54,488 nt of DNA from Chromera velia (lineage: Eukaryota; Sar; Chromeraceae): positions 1 through 54,488 of the forward strand of contig JAHBMJ010004351.1 of NCBI GenBank assembly GCA_018398765.1. The letters run 5' to 3'. Positions 1 through 13,000 of this stretch are shown here, piece by piece. A program made the translations under genes and the position numbers. Numbering within the stretch: the stretch's first letter is position 1; every line of letters begins with the position of its first letter. The notes beneath the pieces are model-generated. The model was not told the origin of the DNA. It saw only the letters and a list, made by a program, of their open reading frames with translations, and searched no databases.

Positions 1-103
1 TTTTAAGCTTTTAAATATTGTTTACTGCCTAAAAAAGCTTGAGAGGTATGGTTCTTTTGGAGACCGTTTTACTGTTGGAGACCGTTTGGGATAGATTTGT
101 CTT

Positions 104-1744
104 CTGTTGGTGCATACAATCTGCTGTGGTTTAAAATTCTAATTGGGTGCATGCGTATGCAAGTGGCAGGCTGAGGGCAGTCTGTCTCGCTTTGTGTCCT
201 TGACGAGCACCCCTGGAGATGATCACGCTTTGACCCAATTGGTGAGCTTGCGGAGTGAAAGAACTGCGTGGGGCGGGGGGTGTGTGTGGGTATGTCTCTT
301 GTTTGTTGGACCCACATGTCGCCTGCCGCGAGTCTCGGGTAGGGGGGTCGGTCCCCGTCACTGCCAAAGGATTTTTTGTCTTATCTTTCCTCCCAGGCTG
401 GCCGGCTGCAGGATGCTGTCCGTTTTTGTCTTTCTTCATCTAGTTTTCTTCCCTCTTCCCTGTCTCCTTTGAGCGTGCTATGTCGATCGGCACAGTCTTG
501 GTCGGTGAGGAGCAGCTGGCCCATATGCTCCTCTGAGCTCACTCCGCAAGGTGCAGAGCCGCAACTGTGTTGAAAGATAGGACAAGAGACACTGTGAAGG
601 GTACTTGAATAATCTCATAAATACACACAGTGATGCCTAGTGAATCAATTGCAGTGCATGGGTGGGAGAGCGGGTGAGTGAGTGGGTTGGTGTATGAGTG
701 GATGGGAGCGTGGGTGAGTCTTCAGCTGGGTGGGAGGGTGGGAGGGTGGGAGGATGGATTGGTGGGTGGGTGGGCGCGTGGGAGAGTCAGTGGGGGGGTG
801 GGTGAATGAGTGTCACTGAATATGTGCATTCGGAGATCAGCAGCTAGCCCGACCCGGCTTCTTCCACCACCTCCTGTTTTTTCTGATCTGCTGCGGGACT
901 GTTTGTTGATTTCTCCCCGTCTTGCTGCTTTCCTGCAGATCACGGGTCTGGTCGGGGGATGGGGAGAAAAGATTTGATAGAATGGGAGAAGCTGAGCCCT
1001 GTTCTCCGACCGGAACCCCCCACCCTCTACTTGCAATCGACATCCGGGCAAGTGTACGCACACGGGCATCCAGGAGGTTCGATGACATTCTGTTTAAGGG
1101 GGAGCGGCTATGCATGTGAGCGTCGAAGGTATATGAAGGTCAGTGACCAAATCAATGAAGAAAGGCGTGACATATGAATGTGAAACGGTTACCCGCCGGC
1201 GATGCGTCAATTTCCCGCACAATACCGTTTTGTCAATGGGCTTCGATCATTGCCTGCGTAGCTTTAATTGTCCTCTGCTTTCTTTGTTCGCTTCTGAATC
1301 ACGTGCGAGTGTCTTTGTTTGCTTGTCGGTGTGGTCAGTGTTTGTTCATGGGTGCGGGGGAAGGGTGAAGGTTGAAGGTACCGACACCCAGCCGCCAGCT
1401 AGGATTAGGCGTCTCCGTTGCGGTCAAAGATCAGAAAGAGCGTTGTGATCCCAGGTCCAGCCGCAAGCTTGCAAGAAGAGTTGGGGGCCCCTTTGTCAAT
1501 GAGCTCCGTACATAAACGATGCCGGAGCGTTTGACTGCTTCCATCTGGCTGTTTATGTCTGTTCTCCTCGAGATCGTTCGTGTTCTTGCAATTGATGGTG
1601 TTCTCATACGCTGTTTCTGACTGGCACTGTTTGTGTCTGATCTTGTCTATGTGTGTCCGAATGCTCGATCTGCATGCAGGACTGAGTCTGGTAGATGCGG
1701 CTAGAGAGGCGTCGAGAGATGGAGAAGGTCGTTACCCCGGGGAA
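104..1744. repeat. Array unit 1
   Basis: First unit, 1641 bp. It joins unrelated sequence at about 104. It has the short form of the G-rich block (about 656-815). The minus-strand 81-codon frame seen in units 2-5 has lost its ATG here (ATG to ATA). Confidence 0.9.
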
Positions 1745-3399
1745 CTGTTGGTGCTTGCAATCTGCTGTGGTTTGAAATTCTTATTGGGTGCGTGCGTGTG
1801 CAAGCAGCGGGCTGAGGGCAGTCTGTCTTACTTTATGTCCTTGACGAGCATCCCTGGAGATGATCACGCTTTGACCCAATTGGTGAGCTTGCGGAGTGAA
1901 AGAACTGCGTGGGGCGGGGGGGGGGTGCGGGTATGTCTCTTGTTTGTTGGACCCACATGTCGCCTGCCGCGAGTCTCGGATAGGGGGGTCGGTCCCCGTC
2001 GCTGCCAAAGGATTTTTTGTCTTGTTTTTCCTCCCAGGCTGGCCGGCTGCAGGATGCTGTCCGTTTTTATCTTTCTTTATCTAGTTTTCTTCACTCTTCC
2101 CTGTCTCCTTTGAGCATGCTATGTCGATCGGCACAGTCTTGGTCGGTGAGGAGCAGCTGGCCCATATGCTCCTCTGAGCTCACTCCCCAAGGTGCAGAGC
2201 CGCAACTGTGTTGAGAGAGGGGACAAGAAACACTGTGAAGGATACTTGAATAATCTCATAAATGCATACAGTGATGCCTAGTGAATCAATTGCAGTGTAT
2301 GGGTGGGAGAGCGGGTGAGTGAGTGGGTTGGTGTGTGAGTGGATGGGAGCGTGGGTGAGTCTTCAGCTGGGTGGGAGGGTGGGAGGGTGGGAGGATGGAT
2401 TGGTGGGTGTATGGGCGTGTGGGAGAGTCAGTGGGGGGGTAGGTGAATGAGCGTCACTGAATATGTGCATTCGGAGATCAGCAGCTAGCCTGACCCGGCT
2501 TCCTCCACCGCCTCCTGTTTTTTCTGATGTGCTGCGGGACTGTTTATTGATTTCTCCCCGTCTTGCTGCTTTTCTGCAGATCACGGGTCCGGTTGGGGGA
2601 TGAGGAGGAAAGATTTGATGGAATGGGAGAAGCTGAGCCCCGTCCTCCGACCAGAACCCCCCACCCTCTACTTGCAATCAACATCCGGGCAAGTGACACT
2701 GTATGCACACTGGCATCCAGGAGGTTCGATGACATTCTTTTCAAGGGGGAGCGGCTATGCATGTGAGCATCGAAGGTATATGAAGGTCAGTGACCAGATT
2801 AATGAAGAAAGGGCCTGGCATGACTTATGAATATGAAACGGTTACCCGCCGGCGATGCGTCAATTTCCCGCACAATACCGTTTTGTCAATGGGCTTCGAT
2901 CATTGCCTGCGTAGCTTTAATTGTCGTCTGCTTTTTTTGTTCGCTTCAAAATCACGTGTGAGTGTCTTTGTTTACTTGTCGGTGTGGTCAGTGTGTTTGT
3001 TCATGGGAGCGGGGGAAGGGTGAAGGTTGAAGGTACCGACACCCGGCCGCCAGCTAGGATTAGGCGTCTCCGTTGCGGTCAAAGATGAAAAAGAGCGTTG
3101 TGATCCCAGGTCCAGCCGCAAGCTTGCAAGAAGAGTTGGGGGCCCCTTTGTCAATGAGCTCCGTGCATAGACGATGCCGGAGCGTTTGACTACTTCCATC
3201 TGGCTGTTTCTGTCTGCTCTCCTCAAGATCGTTCGTGTTCTTGCAATCGATGGTGTTCTCATCTGCTGTTTCTGACTGGCACTGTTTGTGTCCGATCTTG
3301 TCCATGTGCGTCCGAATGCTCGATCTGCATGCAGGACTGAGTCTGGTAGATGCGGCTGGAGAGGCGTCGAGAGATGGAAAAGGTTGTTACCCCGGAAAA
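1745..3399. repeat. Array unit 2
   Basis: 1655 bp, short G-rich block (about 2297-2450). Small insertions near 2690-2696 and 2812 relative to other units shift one of the plus-strand frames. Confidence 0.9.
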
Positions 3400-5082
3400 C
3401 TGTTGGTGCTTGCAATCTGCTGTGGTTTGAAATTCTTATTGGGTGTGTGCGTGTGCAAGCGGCAGGCTGAGGGCGGTCTGTCTCGCTTTGTGTCCTTGAC
3501 AAGCACCCCTGGAGATGATCACGCTTTGACCCAATTGGTGAGCTTGCGGAGTGAAAGAACTGCCTGGGGCGGGGGGGGGTGCGGGTATGTCTCTTGTTTG
3601 TTGGACCCACATGTCGCCTGCCGCAAGTCTCGTGTAGGGGGGTCGGTCCCCATCACTGCCAAAGGATTTTTTGTCTTGTCTTTCCTCCCAGGCTGGCCGG
3701 CTGCAGGATGCTGTCCATTTTTGTCTTTCTTCATCTAGTTTTCTTCCCTCTTCCCTGTCTCCTTTGAGCATACTATGTCGATCGGCACAGTCTTGGTCAG
3801 TGAGGAGCAGCTGGCCCATATGCTCTTCTGAGCTCACTCCGCAATGTGCAGAGCCGTAACTGTGTTGAGAGATGGGATAAGAGACACTGTGAAGGGTACT
3901 TGAATGATCTCATGAATGCATACAGTGATGCCTAGTGAATCAATTGCAGTGCATGGGTGGGAGAGCGGGTGAGTGAGTGGGTTAGTGTGTGAGTGGATGG
4001 GAGTGTGGGTAAGTTTTCAGCTGGGTGGGAGGGTGGGAGGGTAGGAGGGTGGGAAGATGGATTGGTGGGTGGGTGGGAGGGTGGGAGGATGGATTGGTGG
4101 GTGTGTGGGCGGGCGGGAAAATCAGTGGGGGGGTGGGTGAATGAGCGTTACTGAATGTGTGCATTCGGAGATCAGCAGCTAGCCTGACCCAGCTTCCTCC
4201 ACCGCCTCCTGTTTTTTCCGATCTGCTGCGGGACTGTTTGTTGATTTCTCCCCGTCTTGCTGCTTTCCTGCAGATCACGGGTCCGGTCGGGGGATGGGGA
4301 GGAAAGATTTGATAGAATGGGAGAAGCTGAGCCCCGTCCTCCGACCGAAACCCCCCACCCTCTACTTGTAATCACATCCGGGCAAGTGCACGCACACGGG
4401 CATCCAAGAGGGTCGATGACATTCTTATCAAGGGGGAGCGGCTATGCATGTGAGCGTCGAAGGTATTTGAAGGTTAGTAACCAGATTAATGAAGAAAGGC
4501 GTGACATATGAATGTGAAACGGTTACCCGCCGGCGATGTGTCAATTTCCCACACACTATACCGTTTTGTCAATGGGCTTCGATCATTGCCTGCGTAGCTT
4601 TAATTGTCGTCTGCTTTCTTTATTCGCTTCTGAATCACGTGCGAGTGTCTTTGTTTGCTTATCGGTGTGGTCAGTGTGTTTGTTTATGGGTGCGGGGGAA
4701 GGGTGAAGGTTGAAGATACCGACACCCGGCTGCCAGCTAGGATTAGGCGTCTCCGTTGCGGTCAAAGATCAGAAAGAGCGTTGTGATCCCAGGTTCAGCC
4801 GCACGCTTGCAAGAAGAGTTGGGGGCCCCTTTGTCAATGAGCTCCGTGCATAGACGATGCTGGAGCGTTTGACTGCTTCCATCTGGCTGTTTGTGTCTGC
4901 TCTCCTCGAGATCGTTCGTGTTCTTGCAATCGATGGTGTTCTTATGCGCTGTTTCTGTCTGGCACTGTTTGTGTCTGATCTTGTCCATGTGCGTCCGAAT
5001 GCTCGATCTGCATGTAGGACTGAGTCTGGTAGATGCGGCTGGAGAGGCGTCAAGAGATGGAGAGGGTCGTTACCCCGGGGAA
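3400..5082. repeat. Array unit 3
   Basis: 1683 bp, expanded G-rich block (about 3953-4140) in which the GGATTGGTGGGTG segment is duplicated. Confidence 0.9.
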
Positions 5083-6727
5083 CTGTTAGTGCTTGCAATC
5101 TGCTGTAGTTTGAAATTCTCATTGGGTGCGTACGTGTACAAGCGGCAGGCTGAGGGCGGTCTGTCTCGCATTGTGTCCTTGACGAGCACCCCTGGAGATG
5201 ATCACGCTTTGACCCAATTGGTGAGCTTGCGAAGTGAAAGAACTGTGTGAGGCGGGGGGGGGGTGCGGGTATCTCTCTTGTTTGTTGGACCCACATGTCG
5301 CCTGCCGCGAGTCTCGGGTAGGGGGGTCGGTCCCCGTCACTGCTAAAGGATTTTTTGTCTTGTCTTTCCTCCCAGGCTGGCCGGCTACAGGATGCTGTCC
5401 GTTTTTGTCTTTCTTCATCTAGTTTTCTTCCCTCTTCCCTGTCTCCTTTGAGTATGCTATGTTGATCGGCACAGTCTTGGTCGGTGAGGAGCAGCTAGCC
5501 TATATGCTCCTCTGAGCTCACTCCACAAGGTGCAGAGCCGCAACTGTGTTGAGAGATGGGACAAGAGACACTGTGAAAGGTACTTAAATGATCTCATAAA
5601 TGCACACAGTGATGCCTAGTGAATCAATTGCAGTGCATGGGTGGGAGAGCGGGTGAGTGAGTGGGTTGGTGTGTGAGTGGATGGGAGCGTGGGTAAGTCT
5701 TCAGCTGGGTGGGAGGGTGGGAGGGTGGAAGGATGGATTGGTGGGTGTGTGGGCGCGTGGGAGAGTCAGTGGGGGGGTCGGTGAATGAGCGTCACTGAAT
5801 ATGTGCATTCGGAGATCAGCAGCTAGCCCGACCCGGCTTCCTCCACCGCCTCCTGTTTTTTCTGATGTGCTGCGGGACTGTTTGTTGATTTCTCCCCATC
5901 TTGCTGCTTTCCTGCAGATCACGGGTCCAGTCGGGGGATGGGGAGGAAAGATTTGATGGAATGGGAGAAGCTGAGCCCCGTCCTCCGACCGGAACCCCCC
6001 ACCCTCTACTTGCAATCGACATCCGGGCAAGTGCACGCACACTGGCATCCAAGAGGGTCGATGACATTCTTTTCAAGGGGGAGCGGCTATGCATGTGAGC
6101 GTCGAAGGTATTTGAAGGTCAGTAACCAGATCAATGAAGAAAGGCGTGACATATGAATGTGAAACGGTTACCCACCGGCGATGCGTCAATTTCCCACACA
6201 GTATACCATTTTGTCAATGGGCTTCGATCACTACCTGCATAGCTTTAATTGTCCTCTGCTTTCTTTGTTCGCTTCAAAATCACGTGCAAGTGTCTTTGTT
6301 TGCTTGTCGGTGTGGTCAGTGTGTTTGTTCATGGGTGCGGGGGAAGGGTGAAGGTTGAAGATACCGACACCCGGCTGCCAGCTAGGATTAGGCGTCTCCG
6401 TTGCGGTCAAAGATCAGAAAGAGCGTTGTGATCCCAGGTTCAGCCGCAAGCTTGCAAGAAGAGTTGGGGGCCCCTTTGTTAATGAGCTCCGTGCATAGAC
6501 GATGCTGGAGCGTTTGACTGCTTCCATCTGGCTGTTTGTGTCTGCACTCCTCGAGATCGTTCGTGTTCTTGCAATCGATGGTGTTCTTATGCGCTGTTTC
6601 TGACTGGCACTGTTTATGTCTGATCTTGTCCATGTGCGTCCGAATGCTCGATCTGCATGCAGGACTGAGTCTGGTAGATGCGGCTGGAGAGGCGTCGAGA
6701 GATGGAGAAGGTCGTTACCCCGGGGAA
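5083..6727. repeat. Array unit 4
   Basis: 1645 bp, short G-rich block (about 5637-5785). Closest in layout to units 1 and 2. Confidence 0.9.
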
Positions 6728-8425
6728 CTGTTGGTGCTTGCAATCTGCTGTGGTTTGAAATTTTTATTGGGTGCATGCGTATGCAAGCGGCGGGCTGAGG
6801 GCGGTCTGTCTCGCATTGTGTCCTTGACGAGCACCCCTGGAGATGATCTCACTTTGACCCAATTGGTGAGCTTGCGGAGTGAAAGAACTGCGTGGGGCGG
6901 GGGGGGGGTGCGGGTATGTCTCCTGTTTGTTGGACCCACATGTCGCCTGCCGCGAGTTTCGGGTAGGGGGGTCGGTCCCCGTCACTGCCAAAGAATTTTT
7001 TGTCTTGTCTTTCCTCCCAGGCTGGCCGGCTGTAGGATGCTGCCCGTTTTTGTCTTTCTTCATCTAGTTTTCTTCCCTCTTCCCTGTCTCCTTTGAGTAT
7101 GCTATGTCGATCGGCACAGCCTTGGTCGGTGAGGAGCAGCTGGCCCATATGCTCCTCTGAGCTCACTCCGCAAGGTGCAGAGCCGCAACTGTGTTGAGAG
7201 ATGGGACAAGAGACACTGTGAAGGGTACTTAAATGATCTCATGAATGCATACAGTGATGCCTAGTGAATCAATTGCAGTACATGGGTGGGAGAGCGGGTG
7301 AGTGAGTAGGTTAGTGTGTGAGTGGATGGGAGCGTGGGTGAGTTTTCAGCTGGGTGGGAGGGTGGGAGGGTAGGAGGGTGGGAAGATGGATTGGTGGGTG
7401 GGTGGGAGGGTGGAAGGATGGATTGGTGGGTGTGTGGGCGGGCGGGAGAGTCAGTGGGGGGGTGGGTGAATGAGTGTTACTGAATGTGTGCATTCGGAGA
7501 TCAGCAGCTAGCCCGACCCGGCTTCCTCCACCGCCTCCTGTTTTTTCTGATATGCTGCGGGACTGTTTGTTGATTTCTCCCCGTCTTGCTGCTTTCCTGC
7601 AGATCATGGGTCCGGTCGGGGGATGGAGAGGAAAGATTTGATGGAATGGGAGAAGCTGAGCCCCGTCCTCCGACCGGAACCCCCCACCCTCTACTTGCAA
7701 TCGACATCCGGGCAAGTGCACTCACACTGGCATCCAGGAGGGTCGATGACATTCTTGTCAAGGGGGAGCGGCTATGCATTTGAGCATTGAAGGTATTTGA
7801 AGGTCAGTGACCAGATCAATGAAGAAAGGCGTGACATATGAATGTGAAACGGTTACCCGCCGGCAATGCGTCAATTTCCCGCATACTATACCGTTTTGTC
7901 AATGGGCTTCAATCATTGCCTGCGTAGCTTTAATTGTCGTCTGCTTTCTTTGTTCGCTTCTGAATCACGTGCGAGTGTCTTTGTTTGCTTATCGGTGTGG
8001 TCAGTGTGTTTGTTCATGGGTGCGGGGGAAGGGTGAAGGTTGAAGATACCGACACCCGGCCCTAGCACCCGGCTGCCAGCTAGGATTAGGCGTCTCCGTT
8101 GCGGTCAAAGATCAGAAAGAGCGTTGTGATCCCAGGTCCAGCCGCAAGCTTGCAAGAAGAGTTGGGGGCCCCTTTGTCAATGAGCTCCGTATATAGACGA
8201 TGCCGGAGCGTTTGACTGCTTCCATCTGGCTGTTTATGTCTGGTCTCCTCGAGATCGTTCGTGTTCTTGCAATCGATGGTGTTCTCATACGCTGTTTCTG
8301 ACTGGCACTGTTTATGTCTAATCTTGTCCATGTGCGTCCGAATGCTCGATCTGCATGCAGGACTGAGTCTGGTAGATGCGGCTGGAGAGGCGTTGAGAGA
8401 TGGAGAAGGTTGTTACCCCGGGGAA
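6728..8425. repeat. Array unit 5
   Basis: 1698 bp, expanded G-rich block (about 7281-7470). It also carries a short local duplication around 8051-8075 (two ACCCGGC-containing steps), absent from other units. Confidence 0.9.
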
Positions 8426-10085
8426 CTGTTGGTGCTTGCAATCTGCTGTGGTTTGAAATTCTTATTGGGTGCGTGCGTATGCAAGCGGCAGGCTGAGGGC
8501 GGTCTGTCTCGCTTTGTGTCCTTGACGAGCACCCCTGGAGATGATCACGCTTTGACCCAATTAGTGAGCTTGCGGAGTGAAAGAACTGCCTGGGGCGGGG
8601 GGGAGGTGTGGGTATGTCTCTTGTTTGTTGGACCCACATATCGCCTGCCGCGAGTCTCGGGTAGGGGGGTCGGTCCCCGTCACTGCCAAAGAATTTTTTG
8701 TCTTGTCTTTCCTCCTAGGCTGGCCGGCTGCAGGATGCTGTCCGTTTTTGTCTTTCTTCATCTAGTTTTCTTCCCTCTTCCCTGTCTCCTTTGAGCGTGC
8801 TATGTCGATCGGCACAGTCTTGGTCGGTGAGGAGCAGCTAGCCCATATGCTCCTCTAAGCTCACTCCGCAAGGTGCAGAGCCGCAACTGTGTTGAAAGAT
8901 AGGATAAGAGACACTGTGAAGGGTACTTGAATGATCTTATGAATGCACACAATGATGCCAAGTGAATCAATTGCAGTGCATGGGTGGGAGAGCGGGTGAG
9001 TGAGTGGGTTGGTGTATGAGTGGATGGGAGCGTGGGTGAGTCTTCAGCTGGGTGGGAGGGTGGGAGGGTAGGAGGGTGGGAGGTTAGACTGGTGGGTGGG
9101 TGGGAGGGTGGGAGGATGGATTGGTGGGTGTGTGGGCGGGCGGGAGAGTCAGTGGGGGGGTGGGTGAATGAGCATCACTGAATGTGTGCATTCGGAGATC
9201 AGCAGCTAGCCCGACCCAGCTTCCTCCACCGCCTCCTGTTTTTTCTGATCTGCTGCGGGACTGTTTGTTGATTTCTCCCCATCTTGCTGCTTTCCTACAG
9301 ATCACGTGTCCGGTCGGGGAATGGGGAGGAAAGATTTGATGGAATGGGAGAAGCTGAGCCCCGTCCTCCGACCGGAAAGCCCCACCCTCTACTTGCAATC
9401 GACATCCGGGCAAGTGCACGCATACGGGCATCCGGGAGGGTCGATGACATTCTTATCAAGGGGGAGCGGCTATGTATATGAGCATTGAAGGTATTTGAAG
9501 GTCAGTGACCAGATCAATGAAGAAAGGCGTGACGTATGAATGTGAAACGGTTACCCGCCGGCGATACATCAATTTCCCGCACACTATACCGTTTTGTCAA
9601 TAGGCTTCAATTATTGCCTGCGTAGCTTTAATTGTCGTCTGCTTTCTTTGTTCGCTTCTGAATCACGTGCGAGTGTCTTTGTTTGCTTGTCAGTGTGGTC
9701 AGTGTGTTTGTTCATGAGTGCGGGGGAAGGGTGAAGGTTGAAGGTACCGACACCCGGCCGCCAGCTAGGATTAGGCGTCTCCGTTGTGGTCAAAGATCAG
9801 AAAGAGCGTTGTGATCCCAGGTCCAGCCGCAAGCTTGCAAGAAGAGTTGGGGGCCCCTTTGTCAATGAGCTCCGTATATAGACGATGCCGGAGCGTTTGA
9901 CTGCTTCCATCTGGCTATTTGTGTCTGCTCTTCTCGAGATCGTTCGTGTTCTTGCAATCGATGGTGTTCTCATGCGCTGTTTCTGACTGGCACTGTTTGT
10001 GTCTGATCTTGTCCATGTGTGTTCGAATGCTCGATCTGCATGCAGGACTGAGTCTGGTAGATGCGGCTGGAGAGGCGTCGAGAGA
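8426..10085. repeat. Array unit 6 (truncated at its end)
   Basis: Last unit, ending at 10085 in GAGAGGCGTCGAGAGA, after which unrelated sequence begins. Expanded G-rich block (about 8979-9165). A CAG to TAG change near 9916 interrupts the minus-strand 81-codon frame present in units 2-5. Confidence 0.9.
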
Positions 10086-13000
10086 AAGATTGCATGGGAG
10101 TGCTAATTTTCAATGCCAAATTCAACTCCCAATTCATTAGGGCGGCCATTCAAGTAAGGAGGTCGCAGAAAGATTGACACAAGTCTTCTTTTGGGGGGAG
10201 AAATAGTGTCGGAGCTGAAAGCCTCCACTATCCTATTTTACTGGTCCGTAGCGTGGACGAAATCAGCCAAGCAAAGAGCAAAAAAAAACTGCATAGAGCA
10301 GCAGCAAAAATTGAAAACATATGCTAGAAACACATGCTACAAATGGATTAAAGATTCCTTCAAAGCGAGCCTTACAGCCATTATTTCACCAAGTGTTTGA
10401 AATCGTTTGAATACAGTTTGATTTAGATTAATTATAATGATTGACTTAATCCGGCAGTTATCGTCACATCGTGACCCGGGCCAATCGCAAAGGACAGTCT
10501 GTGATACTGAGCATTCAAGTCATACTGCAAAGCTAAGAGCACGCGATTGCTCATTTAAAGCGGCCGAACTTCACCTAAAGCGGTCAGATAGATCCGGTCA
10601 CGTGCATGATGTATGTTAGATAGGAAGCTTGATAGAGAGTAGATTCTGATTTTATCGATCAATCAGGAGAGTAACAATATAGAGAACTGTGCTCAATCTC
10701 AATTTAATATTGGTGCGCATGCAGCAGATAGAATAAATGCAGAAGGCTTACACCACGTAAGTACATAGTGGCGTTAAGCGTAACTAATATAACTTTGTTA
10801 CATATACATGGCCATGTTACGTTTTATGTGGTGCGTAATATAGTAAGCTAAAATGTAAATGTTGTGGTTTAAGGCGTAATTTATGCAAAGTTATCTTTAT
10901 AGGTAGGTAGAAAAGCACCTAAACAACAAGTGTTAAGCATCTAAACAACAAATATTAACTAAGAAGCTGCATCAACTAATTGTAAACTGATTCATAACTA
11001 ATTTAGAAACGTTTAGAAATGGGGATTTGATGCAGCAATATGATCGTTGTTCATATGATGTTTAAGTTTAACAGAGCCTAATCAATCGTTCTTACTGTAG
11101 CAATTGAGGGCTGATTTGATTCACTCGAAGCTTAGACATTTACTAAAGTTGTGTGGTAGTGTTTTCAAGTTTTATCCTAGGTTTTATCGTCGGTCTGATT
11201 CAATAGATCTCCAAACTGACGTAGTACTAGTCTCTAGAGTAGTCTCAATCTATCGTTCCTCTTCCCCTGTTTTGAAGTCCCCCACCCCCTCTGCTTCCTC
11301 CTCTCCCCCCTTTTGATGGCCCAGCTCCTTTCCCCCCTTCTCTTCCTGGTTGTGGGTAGTGAAATTCGTGGAACAGCTTATCTTTTCAAACTTTTCTCCT
11401 CCGGTTATGCTTGATTTCGAATTGTAAGGAGTAAGAGTACCAGGAAGAGATGAGATTGAGCTGTTTATAAGACTGTACACAAAGAAAAAAGTGCACACCA
11501 ATATGTCGCATGGGTAAGTGCGTATGGAGTGAAGATAAAATTGGTAACAGTAAGTTATATAGGGGACTATAGGCCTTAAAATCTTAAAGTTACGTTTTTA
11601 ACGTAAGATATAAACCTCCTTCATTGTTAGCTTTTACCCTTCATCAGTGGGATGTGGCGGAAATACTGGTTTGGGCAGGGGCAGACACAGAGTGTGTAAA
11701 GAGAAAAGCGGTAAAAGAGCCGAGACCAAGCTTTCTGGAGCCTCTCTCAGGGAGTCTCTTGGTTTGTCAAGTCGATTGTGAGCGATGATTCCTCATGGTA
11801 GATGAAAATGTCCAACTCATAGTCCGAGGTCAAGGTTATACATTGTCTTTCAATCCTCTTGATCAATAATGCGAATTTATAAACAATTGTAAATAATAAG
11901 TACAGCAAATTATGATATAAACAAAGGCATACTAGAGGGCATAGACTGCAGCTGTAAACAGACCATTAAATCCTAGATTGAATATCACCATTTTCTTTAC
12001 ATAATATCCCTACTATTCCCTAGGCTCCCTACGCTAAGTACGCTTTGAGATCTAGCTCTTTACATAGCTAAGTTACTTACCAGTAATTGCTTAAAGTTTA
12101 ATTTTATTTTTCTGAAATAAAAAAATCTATTTATTTTGTCTTCTAATCAAATTGACGAATTGATTTATTGTCAATGATTAATTGTATGATTGATGGATAT
12201 GGCTCACTTTTATTAAATTAAATATCTGTATATATAGAACTTTTGTGGTATGTTTGTGACTATCACTGGTTATTACTGAACATTGGTGCTTCACTATATT
12301 GCCCTACTGCATTGGCAGCATCTAGGGCGGTGTCCCATAAAAAACTTATTGAATCGTAGCTAGAAGAGAAATTAAAGGTGAAAGGCTAGGTGAAAGGAAA
12401 AGTTTGAAAAGAGCATACATTCTAGCGATCTTGATAATGCATGCTACCATGGCATCGAATCGATATCCTAAAGTATGAATCACTTAACGATAGCTTTATG
12501 AGAAGAAACACAAACTTAATCAATGACTGAAACACTCGTGGCAGGCTTATAGTTCCCTGACGCTCTGTCTTTTATAGAAGAGATCGAAATTACGAATCGG
12601 TGTAAGCCGATATCTAACAGTCGGCCGCAGAGATCGATTCCTCAAACCTAGCCTGAAACATAAAATTCTAGATCTATATCTTACTCTCTCCTACACATAT
12701 GAAAAGAATTATAAAAATCACTTATCAGAAATCCCTTACCCGGGGGAAGTTACCCCCTTATCACTATCGACTCCTTGAACTGAGGCTGCAGAAGTTTGGA
12801 ATAGTCTTGAACTTTGTTGCAGAACTTCGGAGTGTGCTTTGAGATAAGGGGTACAGAACTTCGTAGGATGCTACGGTCAAAAGCTGCAGAATGTTGATCG
12901 ATGTCGACGTGATGAAGTTAGTAGAGACGCGACGAAGAAGAAAGGGGGTTAGCTAGGGATTTAGACAGTCCACAGAAGAGGAAGCTAAAAAGGAATTCAA

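Larger units (their letters stand above)
104..10085. repeat. Six-unit tandem array, ~1.65-kb period
   Basis: Six head-to-tail units cover almost exactly this interval. Measured at a fixed landmark (CTGTTGGTGC), units begin at 104, 1745, 3400, 5083, 6728 and 8426, giving periods of 1641, 1655, 1683, 1645 and 1698 bp. The last unit stops abruptly at 10085, about 25 bp short of completing its period. Length differences come mainly from a G-rich minisatellite inside each unit, short in units 1, 2 and 4 and expanded in units 3, 5 and 6. Units look more than 90 percent identical by eye. I see no rRNA, tRNA, snRNA or known gene domain in the unit. Long frames exist on both strands but are disrupted differently in different units, apart from one 81-codon minus frame. 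It could be a satellite, a tandem gene-fragment array or a non-coding RNA locus. Confidence 0.95.

Noticed and set aside
1580-8794. Plus-strand frames of 167-186 codons in the tandem units as protein genes
   Set aside because: They are present in some units only, are broken in others by different changes, and have a composition (Cys/Leu/Val and Arg/Gly mixtures) typical of chance frames in repeated DNA.
104-10085. Array units as rRNA, 5S, tRNA or spliced-leader repeats
   Set aside because: No conserved rRNA or 5S segment, tRNA B-box or Sm-like snRNA core was visible in the unit on either strand.
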